DNA of 64,000 nucleotides from Spinacia oleracea (Eukaryota > Streptophyta > Magnoliopsida > Caryophyllales > Amaranthaceae). The stretch lies in the NCBI RefSeq assembly GCF_020520425.1, contig NC_079491.1, positions 28,449,449 through 28,513,448 on the forward strand, given 5' to 3'. Below the pieces are notes generated by a model that did not search any database, was not told the origin of the DNA, and worked only from the letters and a program-made list of their open reading frames with translations. A program made the position numbers and the translations under genes. Every line of letters starts with the position of its first letter. The first letter of the stretch is position 1. Positions 11,896 to 21,207 of this stretch are shown piece after piece.

Positions 11896-12072
11896 TTTTT
11901 TGTTTTGTTTTGGTGTTAGCACCCGGTTCACCTTTAGGGCTATTCTGGATTTGGGGCGAGTTCTGGGTGGATAGGTTCCAGTCCCTTCCCAATTGTTGTT
12001 GCGGGGGGATCGAACACGAGTTCTCCCTACCAAGTTCAGCCTCAATCACCACTGAACCAACAGACAATTGGT
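11896..12072 (-). mobile_element. tRNA-derived SINE, copy 1 of family A
   Basis: Minus-strand SINE with a tRNA-like head. Box A reads as TTGGTTCAGTGGTG (complement near 12047-12060) and box B as GTTCGATCCCC (complement near 12005-12015). The T-run at 11896-11902 on the plus strand is its A-rich tail. It is bounded by a perfect 14-bp duplication, AGGTGTTCAACAAT, at 11882-11895 and 12073-12086. A second copy of the family is at 41721-41884. Confidence 0.85.
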
Positions 12073-12444
12073 AGGTGTTCAACAATATTGACTATATACT
12101 CAACCTGTTTGTCGGCTCCTTGCTGAATGTTAATACACGATTTTTATTTTTGGTAAAGTGCTTAATACAAGAATTTAACATTATGATTCTACCTGTTTTC
12201 AGGCTTCTTGCTGAATGTTATTGTTGTTATCACTTTTATCTCCTCTTTCTTGTTCTGTCTCCTCTTCGTTTATTGTCATCCTTTTTCAATCTACGACTTT
12301 TTATTTCGTGAAGATATACTTCTGGGAAGCCCAATTGCTCTTTTATTTTTACCATGGACATTTTTTACCATGATCAAAACAAATTTCTTGAGTTATTGTA
12401 TAGTAATGTCAGATTAATAGAGATTTTGGATCATCAATTACGTA

Positions 12445-12650
12445 CCAAGCAAGGCTTGGCCTAGTGGTAAAGGTTTGGCTTCATAACCTTGGGATCAAAC
12501 CCCACTAGGGGCTCTTTGGGGGTGAGGATTTCCCTTATAATCCCCCCTCACTTCCAATGAGTCTGACCTGCAAAGCTGGCTGGAAATACCTGTACGAGGT
12601 ACCAGTGCAGTAGGGTCCTTCATCTTACCTTAAAAAAAAAAAATTAAAAA
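12445..12650 (+). mobile_element. tRNA-derived SINE, family B
   Basis: Plus-strand SINE of about 200 bp. Box A TGGCCTAGTGG is at 12457-12467 and the box B-like GGATCAAACC near 12492-12501. A SINE body follows, then an A-rich tail at about 12632-12650. The sequence differs from family A. No clear target duplication was seen, so the edges are approximate. Confidence 0.75.
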
Positions 12651-13062
12651 ATTTACGGCTCGTCGTTTGTTTAGAGGGATAAAGAGGAGGGATAAGGATT
12701 TCTTAGCCTCCTTATCCCACTAATCTTGTACCTAAGGGGGGCAGGTATAAGAATGAGGATTTCTCATTTAATTGTGAAAATACAATTATATCCTCCATAC
12801 AAAAAACAAGTGTACAATTAGAAGGGTATTATTTTAAGTTTATTATTTTGTTTTCAATTCTATCCAACAATTCCCAACACATTTTCCTTACCTTGCCAAA
12901 CAAGAGATAGGGATAAAATTAATGAATTCCCTATGTCAAATTTCCCATCATTTTATAAAACGAATATGGAATGTATGACAAAAGATTATTAAAAAAGAAG
13001 AAGAAAGGGGATAAAACGACCTAATTAGTGCGTGATCAGCATTCCATATTCGTTTTATAAAA
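12651..13062. repeat. MITE-like region with a perfect 23-bp inverted repeat
   Basis: 12660-12915 has MITE-like ends (GTTTGTTTAGAGGGATAA versus TTGCCAAACAAGAGATAGGG). Further right, 12951-12973 (TTTTATAAAACGAATATGG...) is exactly the reverse complement of 13040-13062, with a 66-bp loop. No open reading frame or target duplication was identified. Confidence 0.5.
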
Positions 13063-13270
13063 AGAAAAGGTACAATTGAATGTATGACTAGACGACCTTT
13101 ACAACTAGGTAATTGGTACTCCGCTTAGCATAAACGAATTTCAACGTAAACTAACTTGTAATAAAAGCTTGAAGAAAATAGTGGACTTTTAATCCCACTA
13201 TTTGCGTCTCATTTTCTCCTATTGGTTGATTTTGGTGCAAATAAGTGAAATGGTTAGACAAAAAAATATA

Positions 13271-13530
13271 CTTCCTCCGTTTTTTAATACTCGCAACGTT
13301 TGTTACATTTACGCATGCCAATGCACAACTTTGATCATTTATATCTTAAATTCTCTTTATGCAAAAATTATAAAAAGTTGATATTTTAAAAATACACATT
13401 GAGATGAATCTAAAAAGATCTCACATGACTATGTTTTTATCTTATATAAAAAACACCAAGAATAGTCAAAGTAAATTATATGAATAGTGTAAAAAGTCCA
13501 AACGTTGCGAGTATTAAAAGACGGAGATAG
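13271..13530. mobile_element. Stowaway-like MITE
   Basis: 260-bp element flanked by TA on both sides. Terminal inverted repeats run from CTTCCTCCG through AATACTCGCAACGTTT and back through AAACGTTGCGAGTATT to CGGAGATAG. TA target sites and CTCCCTCCGT-type ends are typical of Stowaway elements, which are mobilised by mariner-type transposases. Confidence 0.85.
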
Positions 13531-13690
13531 TATGTAACAAGAATTGAACACATGACCTCTTTGTTAAAAGTTATTTTATATCTTTTCACATAAACATATA
13601 TATTCTTTTTACAATAAAATTAAACCCAAATTCTTATATGAGACTGTCCTCACCATCAACTGATGGTGAGACCAGTTCACACTTGTGAAT

Positions 13691-14690
13691 TTAGGTATGT
13701 TACTTCTATAGTTTAGACATGTTATTTTTTTTATATAATTTTAGAGGAGGTACTTTTTTTAGTTTAGGTATGTTACTTCTATAGTTTATACATGTTACTA
13801 TTTTTATACGGAGTAGTTTTAGGGGAGATACCTTCTTAGTTTAGGTATGTTACTTCTATAGTTTAGACATGTTACTCCCTCCGTCCCGGAATACTTGACC
13901 TGTTTTCCTTATCGGGCCGTCCCTTAATACTTGACCTGTTTCTAAAAATGGAAATATTCTAACAATATTATATTATTTCTCACTCCACCCCTATTAACCC
14001 ACCTACCCCCTACTCCATACAAAAAATAATTAAAAATTCAACCCCTACTCTCTCCCAACCCCACCCCTTCACACATTTCCCACTAACTACATTAAAATAA
14101 TACCCCACTATCAACTACTACCTATTAAATTAAATAAGTCAATTCAAGTCCCTTAAACTCTGTGCCGGTCAAACCGGGTCGAGTATTCCGGGACGGAGGG
14201 AGTACTTTTTTTTATATAATTTTAGAGGAAGTACTATTTTTTAGCTTAGGTATGTTACTTCTATAGTTTATACATGTTACTTTTTTTATACGGAGTAGTT
14301 TTAGGGGAGATACCTTCTTAGTTTAGGTATGTTACTTCTATAGTTTAGACATGTTACTTTTTTTTTTATAATTTTAGAGGAGGTATTTTTTTTTAGTTTA
14401 GGTATGTTACTTCTATAGTTTAGACATGTTACTTTTTTTTTATAATTTTAGATGAGGTACTTTTTTAGTTTAGGTATGTTACTTCTATAGTTTAGACATG
14501 TTACTTTTTTTTTTATACGGAATAGTTTTAGGGAAGGTACATTTTTAGTTTAGGTATGTTACTTCTATAGTTTAGACATGTTACTTTTTTTTATATATAT
14601 ATAATTTTAGAGGAGGTACTTTTTTAGTTTAGGTATATTACTTCTATAGTTTAGATCTGTTACTTTTTTTATATAGTTTTAGTGGAGGTA
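13691..14690. repeat. minisatellite, about 9 copies of a 72-80-bp unit
   Basis: The unit core TTAGGTATGTTACTTCTATA starts near 13691, 13764, 13841, 14245, 14323, 14398, 14470, 14550 and 14629. Units vary in T-run length and in a TATAATTTTAGAGGAGG versus TATACGGAGTAGTTTTAGG variant. The array is interrupted at 13875-14202 by a Stowaway MITE. Confidence 0.9.
13875..14202. mobile_element. Stowaway-like MITE nested in the minisatellite
   Basis: 328-bp element between TA duplications. Ends are CTCCCTCCGTCCCGGAATAC and its near-perfect complement GTATTCCGGGACGGAGGGAG. Removing the element and one TA restores a continuous minisatellite unit, so the insertion followed array expansion. Confidence 0.93.
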
Positions 14691-14757
14691 CGCTATTGGT
14701 TTCGCGCTCGTCACACCATCAAGTTGATGGTGTGACTGGTCTCACAGGAGACTCGCT

Positions 14758-15439
14758 GAAAATTAAATTGAATAAAAGTGAATGCATAAAAAAAAAGGGA
14801 ATGCTTACTTAATTCATAAATGTAGAGTTATTACTTTCCTAGCTTAAGCCTCAAAAGCAAAAAAATACAATGTAATAAAGTGTAACAATGAGTAAGTGGA
14901 GGTTGAGTAAAAACAATCAAATAATAATGAAGAAAAAAATTCGACTTTGTTTTGATTTTCGGATGTGGGATTTCAAATTATGAAGGTTGTTGATTGGCCG
15001 CTAATTCTGTGTCACCACCATAATTCAATGAAGACACCATCTGACATGAACATATTTAAAACAAAAACCTAAAATAATAGTCAAAACCCGGGACAACGCC
15101 CATACTATACTAGTTGCAAATTACAAATAGTTGAATATGTGATTTATAGTGCTTGAATTTCTAATAGTTGCAAATTACAAATAGTTGAATATGTGATTTA
15201 TAGTGCTTGAATTTCTAATAATCTTTAATATGTGTGGGCTCCACAATGGGTCACATTACCAAACATGTAATTTGGTTTCATGACTAGGACTCAACTTTCC
15301 TTAGTAAGTTAGTAGTGTCTATTAAGCAATTGCAATCCCATTACCAAACTTCAATGCAATAACAATCTTTTTGGGGAGTAATCAATCAACCTATTAATTC
15401 TTCAAACAAGTTTTCCCAATTGAAGGCTTCAAAAAGTTG
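14758..15439. other. upstream region of the DUF599 gene with a 54-bp tandem duplication
   Basis: Non-coding. A 54-bp sequence beginning TAGTTGCAAATTACAAATAG occurs twice in tandem at 15111-15164 and 15165-15218 with essentially no differences, so the duplication is recent. The 15220-15439 stretch should hold the promoter and 5' UTR; I could not name elements with confidence. Confidence 0.6.
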
Positions 15440-17193
15440 ATGGCAATTGCAAATAATTTGGATACAATCTTAGTACCTTTAAGTTTATTCTTGAGTGTGG
15501 GATATCATGCTTTTCTATGGCATAACTTCAAGAACAATCCTTCCGTTACCACCATAGGAATCACCACTCTCAAGAGGAGGGAATGGCTTCAGGGTATCAA
15601 ACCGGTAAATTTCTTAACATATCCTCCACTCTTAAGTACATCATACATGAACTAATTATTACACCATCAAGATTTCTTTTAAAACGTAGTAATGGTTTAC
15701 GATTGGATTTATGAAATACTGAGTATTAATTTAAGTCATACTCCGTATGTCACGAGTTGTCCCGCTAGGAGAAAGAAAGATAAATCATTAAATTATAAGT
15801 TTGAGGAGTTATTCCCGTTATTGTCAATCGGTTATAGTTGTGTAATCTGTATTGAACTTATAAGTGCAGTGACGGATCTTAAATTCTTTTACGAGGGGGT
15901 AGTACAAAATTAAGCAAGATAGTACACAATTTATACAATTATACACAAATTTCAGGGAGCTGTAACTAAATATATATATATACTATATAAGTGGACGGAA
16001 TTTCCGAACGATTTCCCTAGAAAATCTAAATCGAAAACGAATTCTCAATTTGTATTGGTTTAAAAACTAATTTCCATAGTACCGTCCATGTAGGATCGGG
16101 TAAGAGCTTCGTATATTTTAAAAAAAAATAAAAATTCAACATAAAACCGCTAACGGTATTTGCGGTTCATATATTACACCAGTAGCAGTTTATTCTAAAG
16201 AACCACTAACAGTGATAGCGGTTCTTTATGTTAAACCGCTACCACTGTTAGCGGCTTAAATTATCATGTCTGAATAAACCGCTACTAGTGTTAGCTGTTC
16301 TAATATATGAACCGCTAATACCTTTAGCGGTTTTATGTTAAATTTTTTTTAAAAAAAAATTATACGAAGCTCTTACCCGATCCTACGTGGACGGTACCAT
16401 GGGAATTAGTTTTTAAACCAATGCAAATTGGGAATTAATTTTTGATTTAGCTATTTCTAGGGAAATCGTTCCTGAATTTCCCTCAAAAAAAAAAAAAAAA
16501 AAAAAATTAAGTGGACTGAATTCTTTCCCTTCTTATTGGGTTGCCAAGGCCCATTAAATAATCCAAGAATTTTGAATACGTGCATAGGGCCATAGGGGTA
16601 TAGAATTCTAAATTGATGTTGGTGTAGATGAATGAGTTTAATCTGTGTTTATTTTGGGTTACAAAATGTAACAGGATGATGATAAGAAGGCGGTACTAGC
16701 AGTTCAAAGCCTAAGAAACACCCTAATGGAGACAATACTAACAGCAACCATAACCATGCTAGTCACTATCGGGTCAGCAGCACTAGCCAACAACGCCTAC
16801 AAGGCCAGTGATCTTCTAGCTATGACACCGTTTTTCGGGTCCCAAACGGGTCGACTCATCGTCCTCAAATACGGGTCGGCGTTGGTTTTTTTACTGACTA
16901 GTTTCTTTTGTAGCTCCATAGCTATAAGCTCTTTGGTGGATGCTAACTTCTTGATCAACGCATCAGGGGAATTGTTGAGTCGTGGGCATACAAAGAGGGT
17001 GTTGGAAAGAGGCTTTCTTATGGGAGTTGTAGGAAGTAGAATGTTGTGTATTAGTTTGCCTTTGTTGTTGTGGTTGATTGGTCCGGTGGTTGTGCTCATT
17101 TCTTCATTGGTTATGTTATGGGTTTTGTATGGCCTTGATTATGCTACTACACTACATGGCCTAACAACTACTATCAAATGTAATTCTCCCTGA
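15440..17193 (+). CDS. DUF599 family multi-pass membrane protein
   Basis: Two exons, 15440-15604 and 16675-17193, with a GT-AG intron between codons (IKP then DDDKK), giving 227 aa. Exon 1 holds an N-terminal hydrophobic span (TILVPLSLFLSVGYHAFLWH) and the family pattern TTIGITTLKRREWLQGIKP. Exon 2 holds NTLMETILTATITMLVTIGS, LKYGSALVFLLTSFFCSSIA, HTKRVLERGFLMGVVGSRML and two C-terminal spans. This is the usual layout of the plant DUF599 family (about 220-250 aa), which has no settled function. Exon 2 is GC-richer at its start than its surroundings. The 1070-bp intron carries a retroposon. The ATG at 15440 was chosen over an upstream TTG. Confidence 0.93.
16003..16507 (+). mobile_element. hairpin-shaped retroposon in DUF599 intron
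   Basis: The body is a long imperfect inverted repeat. The left arm (GAACGATTTCCCTAG ... TAGGATCGGGTAAGAGCTTCG) pairs with the right arm (CGAAGCTCTTACCCGATCCTA ... CTAGGGAAATCGTTC). The centre holds repeated ACCGCTA/TAGCGGT motifs. It ends in an A-run (about 16487-16506). Near-identical 15-bp repeats flank it: TAAGTGGACGGAATT at 15988-16002 and TAAGTGGACTGAATT at 16508-16522. Poly(A) plus a long duplication suggests target-primed reverse transcription. A MITE next to an A-run is the alternative. Confidence 0.6.
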
Positions 17194-18431
17194 TTTCAGA
17201 TGTTCTTGTTTATCAATAACTACCATTTTGACCCGTGTAATGTACGAGAGTATTTTGTAAAGTGTTAGAAGTACTTACAATGCTCGACATACAACAACTT
17301 TTATAATAGAGGATCCATGATGGTTTTATAGATTGGGCCGAAACCTTGTTATTTGTTTTTTTTACAACTATACTTAGACTCTGTTCCGTTCACCTTATTT
17401 CCAATTATTTCAGGACAGATAAGTTCAGATAAGATAAGTTTAAGAAAAATAAGGGTTGATCAAGTACAATTCATAACTAAAATAAGTTTTGATAAATTCT
17501 AATAAGTTCATATAAATCCAGTTAATCAGATAATTTACATGAGAAAAGTTCAAAAAAATACGTGAAAACCAGGTGAATAGAAAATACCTCTATACTAGAT
17601 ACATTAAAGTAATTTTTAATACATAAATGAAGTGTTCATAAAATTTACTTAGTCACTATCTAAACTTTGAATTACTTATTTTTAGATATCTACAATAGTG
17701 GTATTTAAGGCATTGACAAGTGAGATTAATTATATATGTGTTTGTGCAAACTTGTTATTTCTCTAATGCCCTAACTCCAGTAAATTGATCGAAATTACAT
17801 AACGCCTATACCTGAACCGAATGACCAGTTTGCCGCAGTTATCCCTGAAATAATTTGGTGTGACAATCTATTTGCAATCAAGTTTAACAAACAAGAACAA
17901 ATTTAAGAAACAATAATAACGAACTTGAAATGAGAGAGGAGACAAGGTTACCGTGGGAAACCAGAGAACCGGGAGAAAAACCCACCCTATGCACTGTGGA
18001 GTAGTATTGATGATGAATGAAGATTACAAGAGCATCAATTCCTTAGAATTTAATGTCCTATCCAAACTCTCTCAAGAACCCTAGTTCTAAGTGTTTGAAT
18101 GTGTGAATGACCCATGAAAATGGAGTACAACAAGTATATATGTTGTTCCTAGTTTTGGTTGAAGACACAAAGCAAACTTCCTGATATTGTTGATTGTTGG
18201 TTTCAGTTAAGTGCTTGAGTTCCTGAGAGGAACTAGGTATAGCTGCTGGAGTTCCTGAGTTGGAAGCAGTAAAAGCTAGAGCATAAAAGCCAATAAAGAT
18301 CAAAGCAACAAATTCTACAATCGAATGGTTTTCTTATATGCAAAGGAAGATGAAGTTCCCAATCCTGAGTTCCTTTATGCTAAACGAGGAACTCATCTGT
18401 TCCACAGCTGGAACAACTGAAGCTTCTGAGT
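17194..18431. other. 3' flank of the DUF599 gene and left part of the outer copia LTR
   Basis: 17194-17350 should hold the 3' UTR. 17380-17575 is MITE-like (ends near TCTGTTCCGTTCACCTTA and CCAGGTGAATAGAA). From about 17.9-18.2 kb to 18431 the sequence, with GAGTTCCTGAG and GGAACTC words, belongs to the LTR of the outer copia element. It is cut at 18431 by the inserted copia and resumes at 23727 with the same TGAGT. The outer LTR start was not located. Confidence 0.45.
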
Positions 18432-18809
18432 TGTTGGTGTACAGCCTTGCCATCACACGAGCAAACAACATGCCAAGCAAAGTAATACAAGCAGTACTGC
18501 CTTGTTGCATGCAGTGGCCACACCTCCTTCTAGAAGAAAAGCCTAACAGATTCTTCTAGAAATAAGGAAGGTAGTTAGGCTGTTAGAGTTGTTAGTTGCT
18601 GACTCATTTAGTCAGTAATGAGGTGTACAATTAGAGTGTTTTGATTGGTTGAAACACCTCATAGAATTTAGCATTTAGATTGTATATATATACTCTTCAT
18701 GCTGTAATTATTCGATCATTCAATCAATGAAATAATAATCTCTATTCTACTTAGCTTTCTCTCTCAAATTCTCTCAAGTAGTTTTCATCCTAAGAGGTGA
18801 AAACTGACA
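18432..18809 (+). repeat. 5' LTR of copia element
   Basis: 378 bp, TG...CA ends. A GTATATATATACTCTTC segment at about 18679-18695 is the probable TATA region, followed by an AATGAAATAATAA stretch that may serve as the polyadenylation signal. It matches the 3' LTR except for about seven substitutions and a short indel. Confidence 0.95.
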
Positions 18810-18819
18810 TGGTAGAGCA
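18810..18819 (+). other. shortened primer-binding site
   Basis: TGGTAGAGCA follows the 5' LTR directly. The usual copia site is TGGTATCAGAGC, complementary to initiator tRNA-Met, so this reads as the same site with TCA deleted. Priming should be weakened (inference). Confidence 0.6.
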
Positions 18820-18981
18820 AGATCTTTAGATCCTGCCAAAATCGTTTTTGAAGTTTTCTTCTTCTATATTCTTCTTCTTAAATTGCTTGATCAGTTGATC
18901 AAGTTGTTCTCATATTTTGAATCTTTTGATTCTGGTTTCAGCAGCTGAAATTCTGTAGAATTTCGTTCTGTGATCTTCAAA

Positions 18982-20487
18982 ATGCTTACTGAAGTTGATT
19001 CTTCACTCAATCCTAATTCGACTTACTATCTCAGCAATAATGACCTCAATACTTCAAAATTGGTCAATATAGTGTTTGATGGGAAGTGTTTTAATGACTG
19101 GAAAAGGTCTATGATGATAGCATTGTCTGCTAGAAACAATTTATGCTTTGTTGATGGAACATTGGATCAACCAACAACAAACTCTCAAGATTTCAGAATC
19201 TGGAACAGGTGTAATGACTTGGTGATCTCGTGGATGTTAGGATCTCTTGAAATCTCAATAGCGAAAAGTGTTCTGTACCTCAAAACAGCAAGAGACATCT
19301 GGTTGGATCTTGAAGAAAGATTTTGTCAGTCATCTGGTCCTCAATTGTTCTCAGTTCAGCAGAAACTGTGTTATTTGAATCAAGAAGATGATGAACAAAT
19401 CTCTGGATTTTTCACTAAGATCAAACTCCTTTGGGATCAACTAGATGGTTTGGATCCTCTGCCATCTTGTGTGTGTAATGGATGTAACTGCACTCTCACA
19501 CAAAAACTCCTGAAATCTCAACAAAACCAAAGGTTGTTGATTCAGTTCTTGATGAAATTGAACGAAAAATATGATCACTCTAAGAGCACTATCCTCATGA
19601 TGAGTCCAATTCCAACAATTTCAAAAGCATATGGATTATTGCTTCAAGAAGAGCAACAGGAAGAAGTGAATAGCAACAGATATCACAACTTGGAGTCTAC
19701 TGTGTTTACTGCAAGAAAATTCACTGATAATAGGACATATAAATCCAACTATGGTTCCAGTTCTGGCACACTAAACACAGGTGGAAATCAGCCAAGGAAC
19801 TTCACTTACAATAGGAACAGCTTATTTTGTGAGCATTGCAAAATGAAAAACCATACTGTTGATAAATGTTGGAAGTTGCATGGCTATCCTAAGGATTTTA
19901 AAGGCAAAGGCAAAAGAGTAGCAGCAGCATCTCAGCTAGAAGAGTTTACTGAGAAGGAAAGTGCAAGTGAGTTAGATACAGGAGTTGTTCATGCTACATT
20001 TACAGAAGAACAGTACAACAAACTTTTGAGCATTCTTAACACTCAGAAAGCTGCGAACCAAGCTGAACATTCTGGTTCTGGTTCTCTTGGCTTAGCAACT
20101 ACAACTCAATTGAGAGGTACATTCTGTCTCTTTTCTAAATTCAAAACTAAGTGGATCCTGGATATTGGTGCAAGTGATCACATGTGTTCAAATAAAAGCA
20201 TGTTCGGTAAATTAGAATCAGTTGATGACAAGCATCACACAATCACAATTCCTGATGGTACTGAATTACAGGTAACACACAGAGGCTTAATTGATCTAGG
20301 AAATAATATAACACTCAGGAATGTGTTGTATGTTCCAGGTTTTCAGTTCAATCTGATTAGTGTCTCTCAACTGTGCAATGATATTCAGTGTTCAGTATTA
20401 TTCACACATAATGAATGCTTTGCACATGACCTTTCCAAGAACAAGCATATTCTGCTTGGTATATTGGACAAAGGCATGTATTGCTAA
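18982..20487 (+). pseudogene. copia Gag and protease ORF
   Basis: Gag core (FDGKCFNDWKRSMMIALSAR; CFVDGTLDQP; LEERFCQSSGPQLFSVQQKL), a CCHC knuckle CEHCKMKNHTVDKC near 19832-19873, and then the aspartic protease. The protease active site reads WILDIGASDHM. The expected Asp-Ser-Gly is Asp-Ile-Gly, which should abolish proteolysis. The ORF ends at a TAA (20485-20487) where the gag-pre-integrase text (LDKGMYC) should run on. An upstream GTG is in frame but the ATG at 18982 is preferred. Confidence 0.85.
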
Positions 20488-21207
20488 AATGAAGAATTGT
20501 TGGTATCTGACAATAGTACAGTACCAAACAACTATGCTCTTTCCAGCATTACATCTGAGGTTGAAGAAGCTAAACTCTGGCATCTTAGATTAGGACATAT
20601 TTCTTTTGGCAAAATAAAGAATATCAAAGGCACTAATGTCAAAGGTTGCTTAGCTGAATGTTTTTGTCAAATTTGTCCATTGGCTAAACAAACAAGGTTT
20701 CCTTTCTCTGTTAGTAGCATTAAGTCAGTACAGCCATTTGACTTGTTACATGTAGATGTGTGGGGGCCTTATTCTGTACATGATTCCTCCAGATGTAATC
20801 AATTTCTTACAATTGTGGATGATTACACTAGAATGACTTGGACTCACTTAATGAGAAATAAAACAGATTCTGTCAAGATTATGATTGATTTTTTCCTGTA
20901 TGTTGAGAATCAATTTGGCCTTACAGCCAAATCAGTTAGATCAGACAATGCTCCTGATTTAACAGAAGGTGCAATGAAGGAATTATTCCTCAGCAAAGGA
21001 ATTCTACAACAAAAAAGCTGTAGCCACACACCTCAGCAAAATGGTGTAGTGGAAAGGAAGCATAAACATCTTCTTGAGACTGCAAGAGCTTTGTTCTTTC
21101 AATCAAAACTTCCTGATAAGTTTTGGAGTGACTGCATTCTAACTGCAACTTATTTGATTAACAGAATGCCTTTGAAGAGTATAAACTTTAGTACTCCATA
21201 TGAGTAA
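20488..21207 (+). pseudogene. copia gag-pre-integrase and integrase segment
   Basis: Continues the same protein after the stop: LWHLRLGHISFGKI, CQICPLAKQTRFPF, then integrase LLHVDVWGPYS, FLTIVDDYTRMTW, KSVRSDNAPDL and PQQNGVVERKHKHLLETAR. The D, D and E catalytic positions of the DDE core are present. It is cut by a TAA at 21205-21207 within the FSTPYE block; the text goes on as [19 protein letters not shown]. Confidence 0.85.

Larger units (their letters stand above)
13638..14757. mobile_element. TIR-bounded element with minisatellite core
   Basis: The left end (GAGACTGTCCTCACCATCAA...) and the reverse complement of the right end (GAGACCAGTCACACCATCAA...) match over about 35-40 bases. Each end is itself a small palindrome (CACCATCAACTGATGGTG on the left). 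The interior is almost wholly a 72-80-bp tandem repeat. It looks like a non-autonomous DNA transposon whose core became a minisatellite. No target duplication was established. Confidence 0.55.

Noticed and set aside
11896-12072. tRNA gene on the minus strand (box A and box B present)
   Set aside because: No complete cloverleaf can be drawn; the sequence continues into a SINE body with an A-rich tail and target duplication.
13691-14690. Regularly spaced repeats that could suggest a CRISPR-like array
   Set aside because: Units are 72-80 bp of near-identical sequence without unique spacers, in a plant genome. It is a minisatellite.
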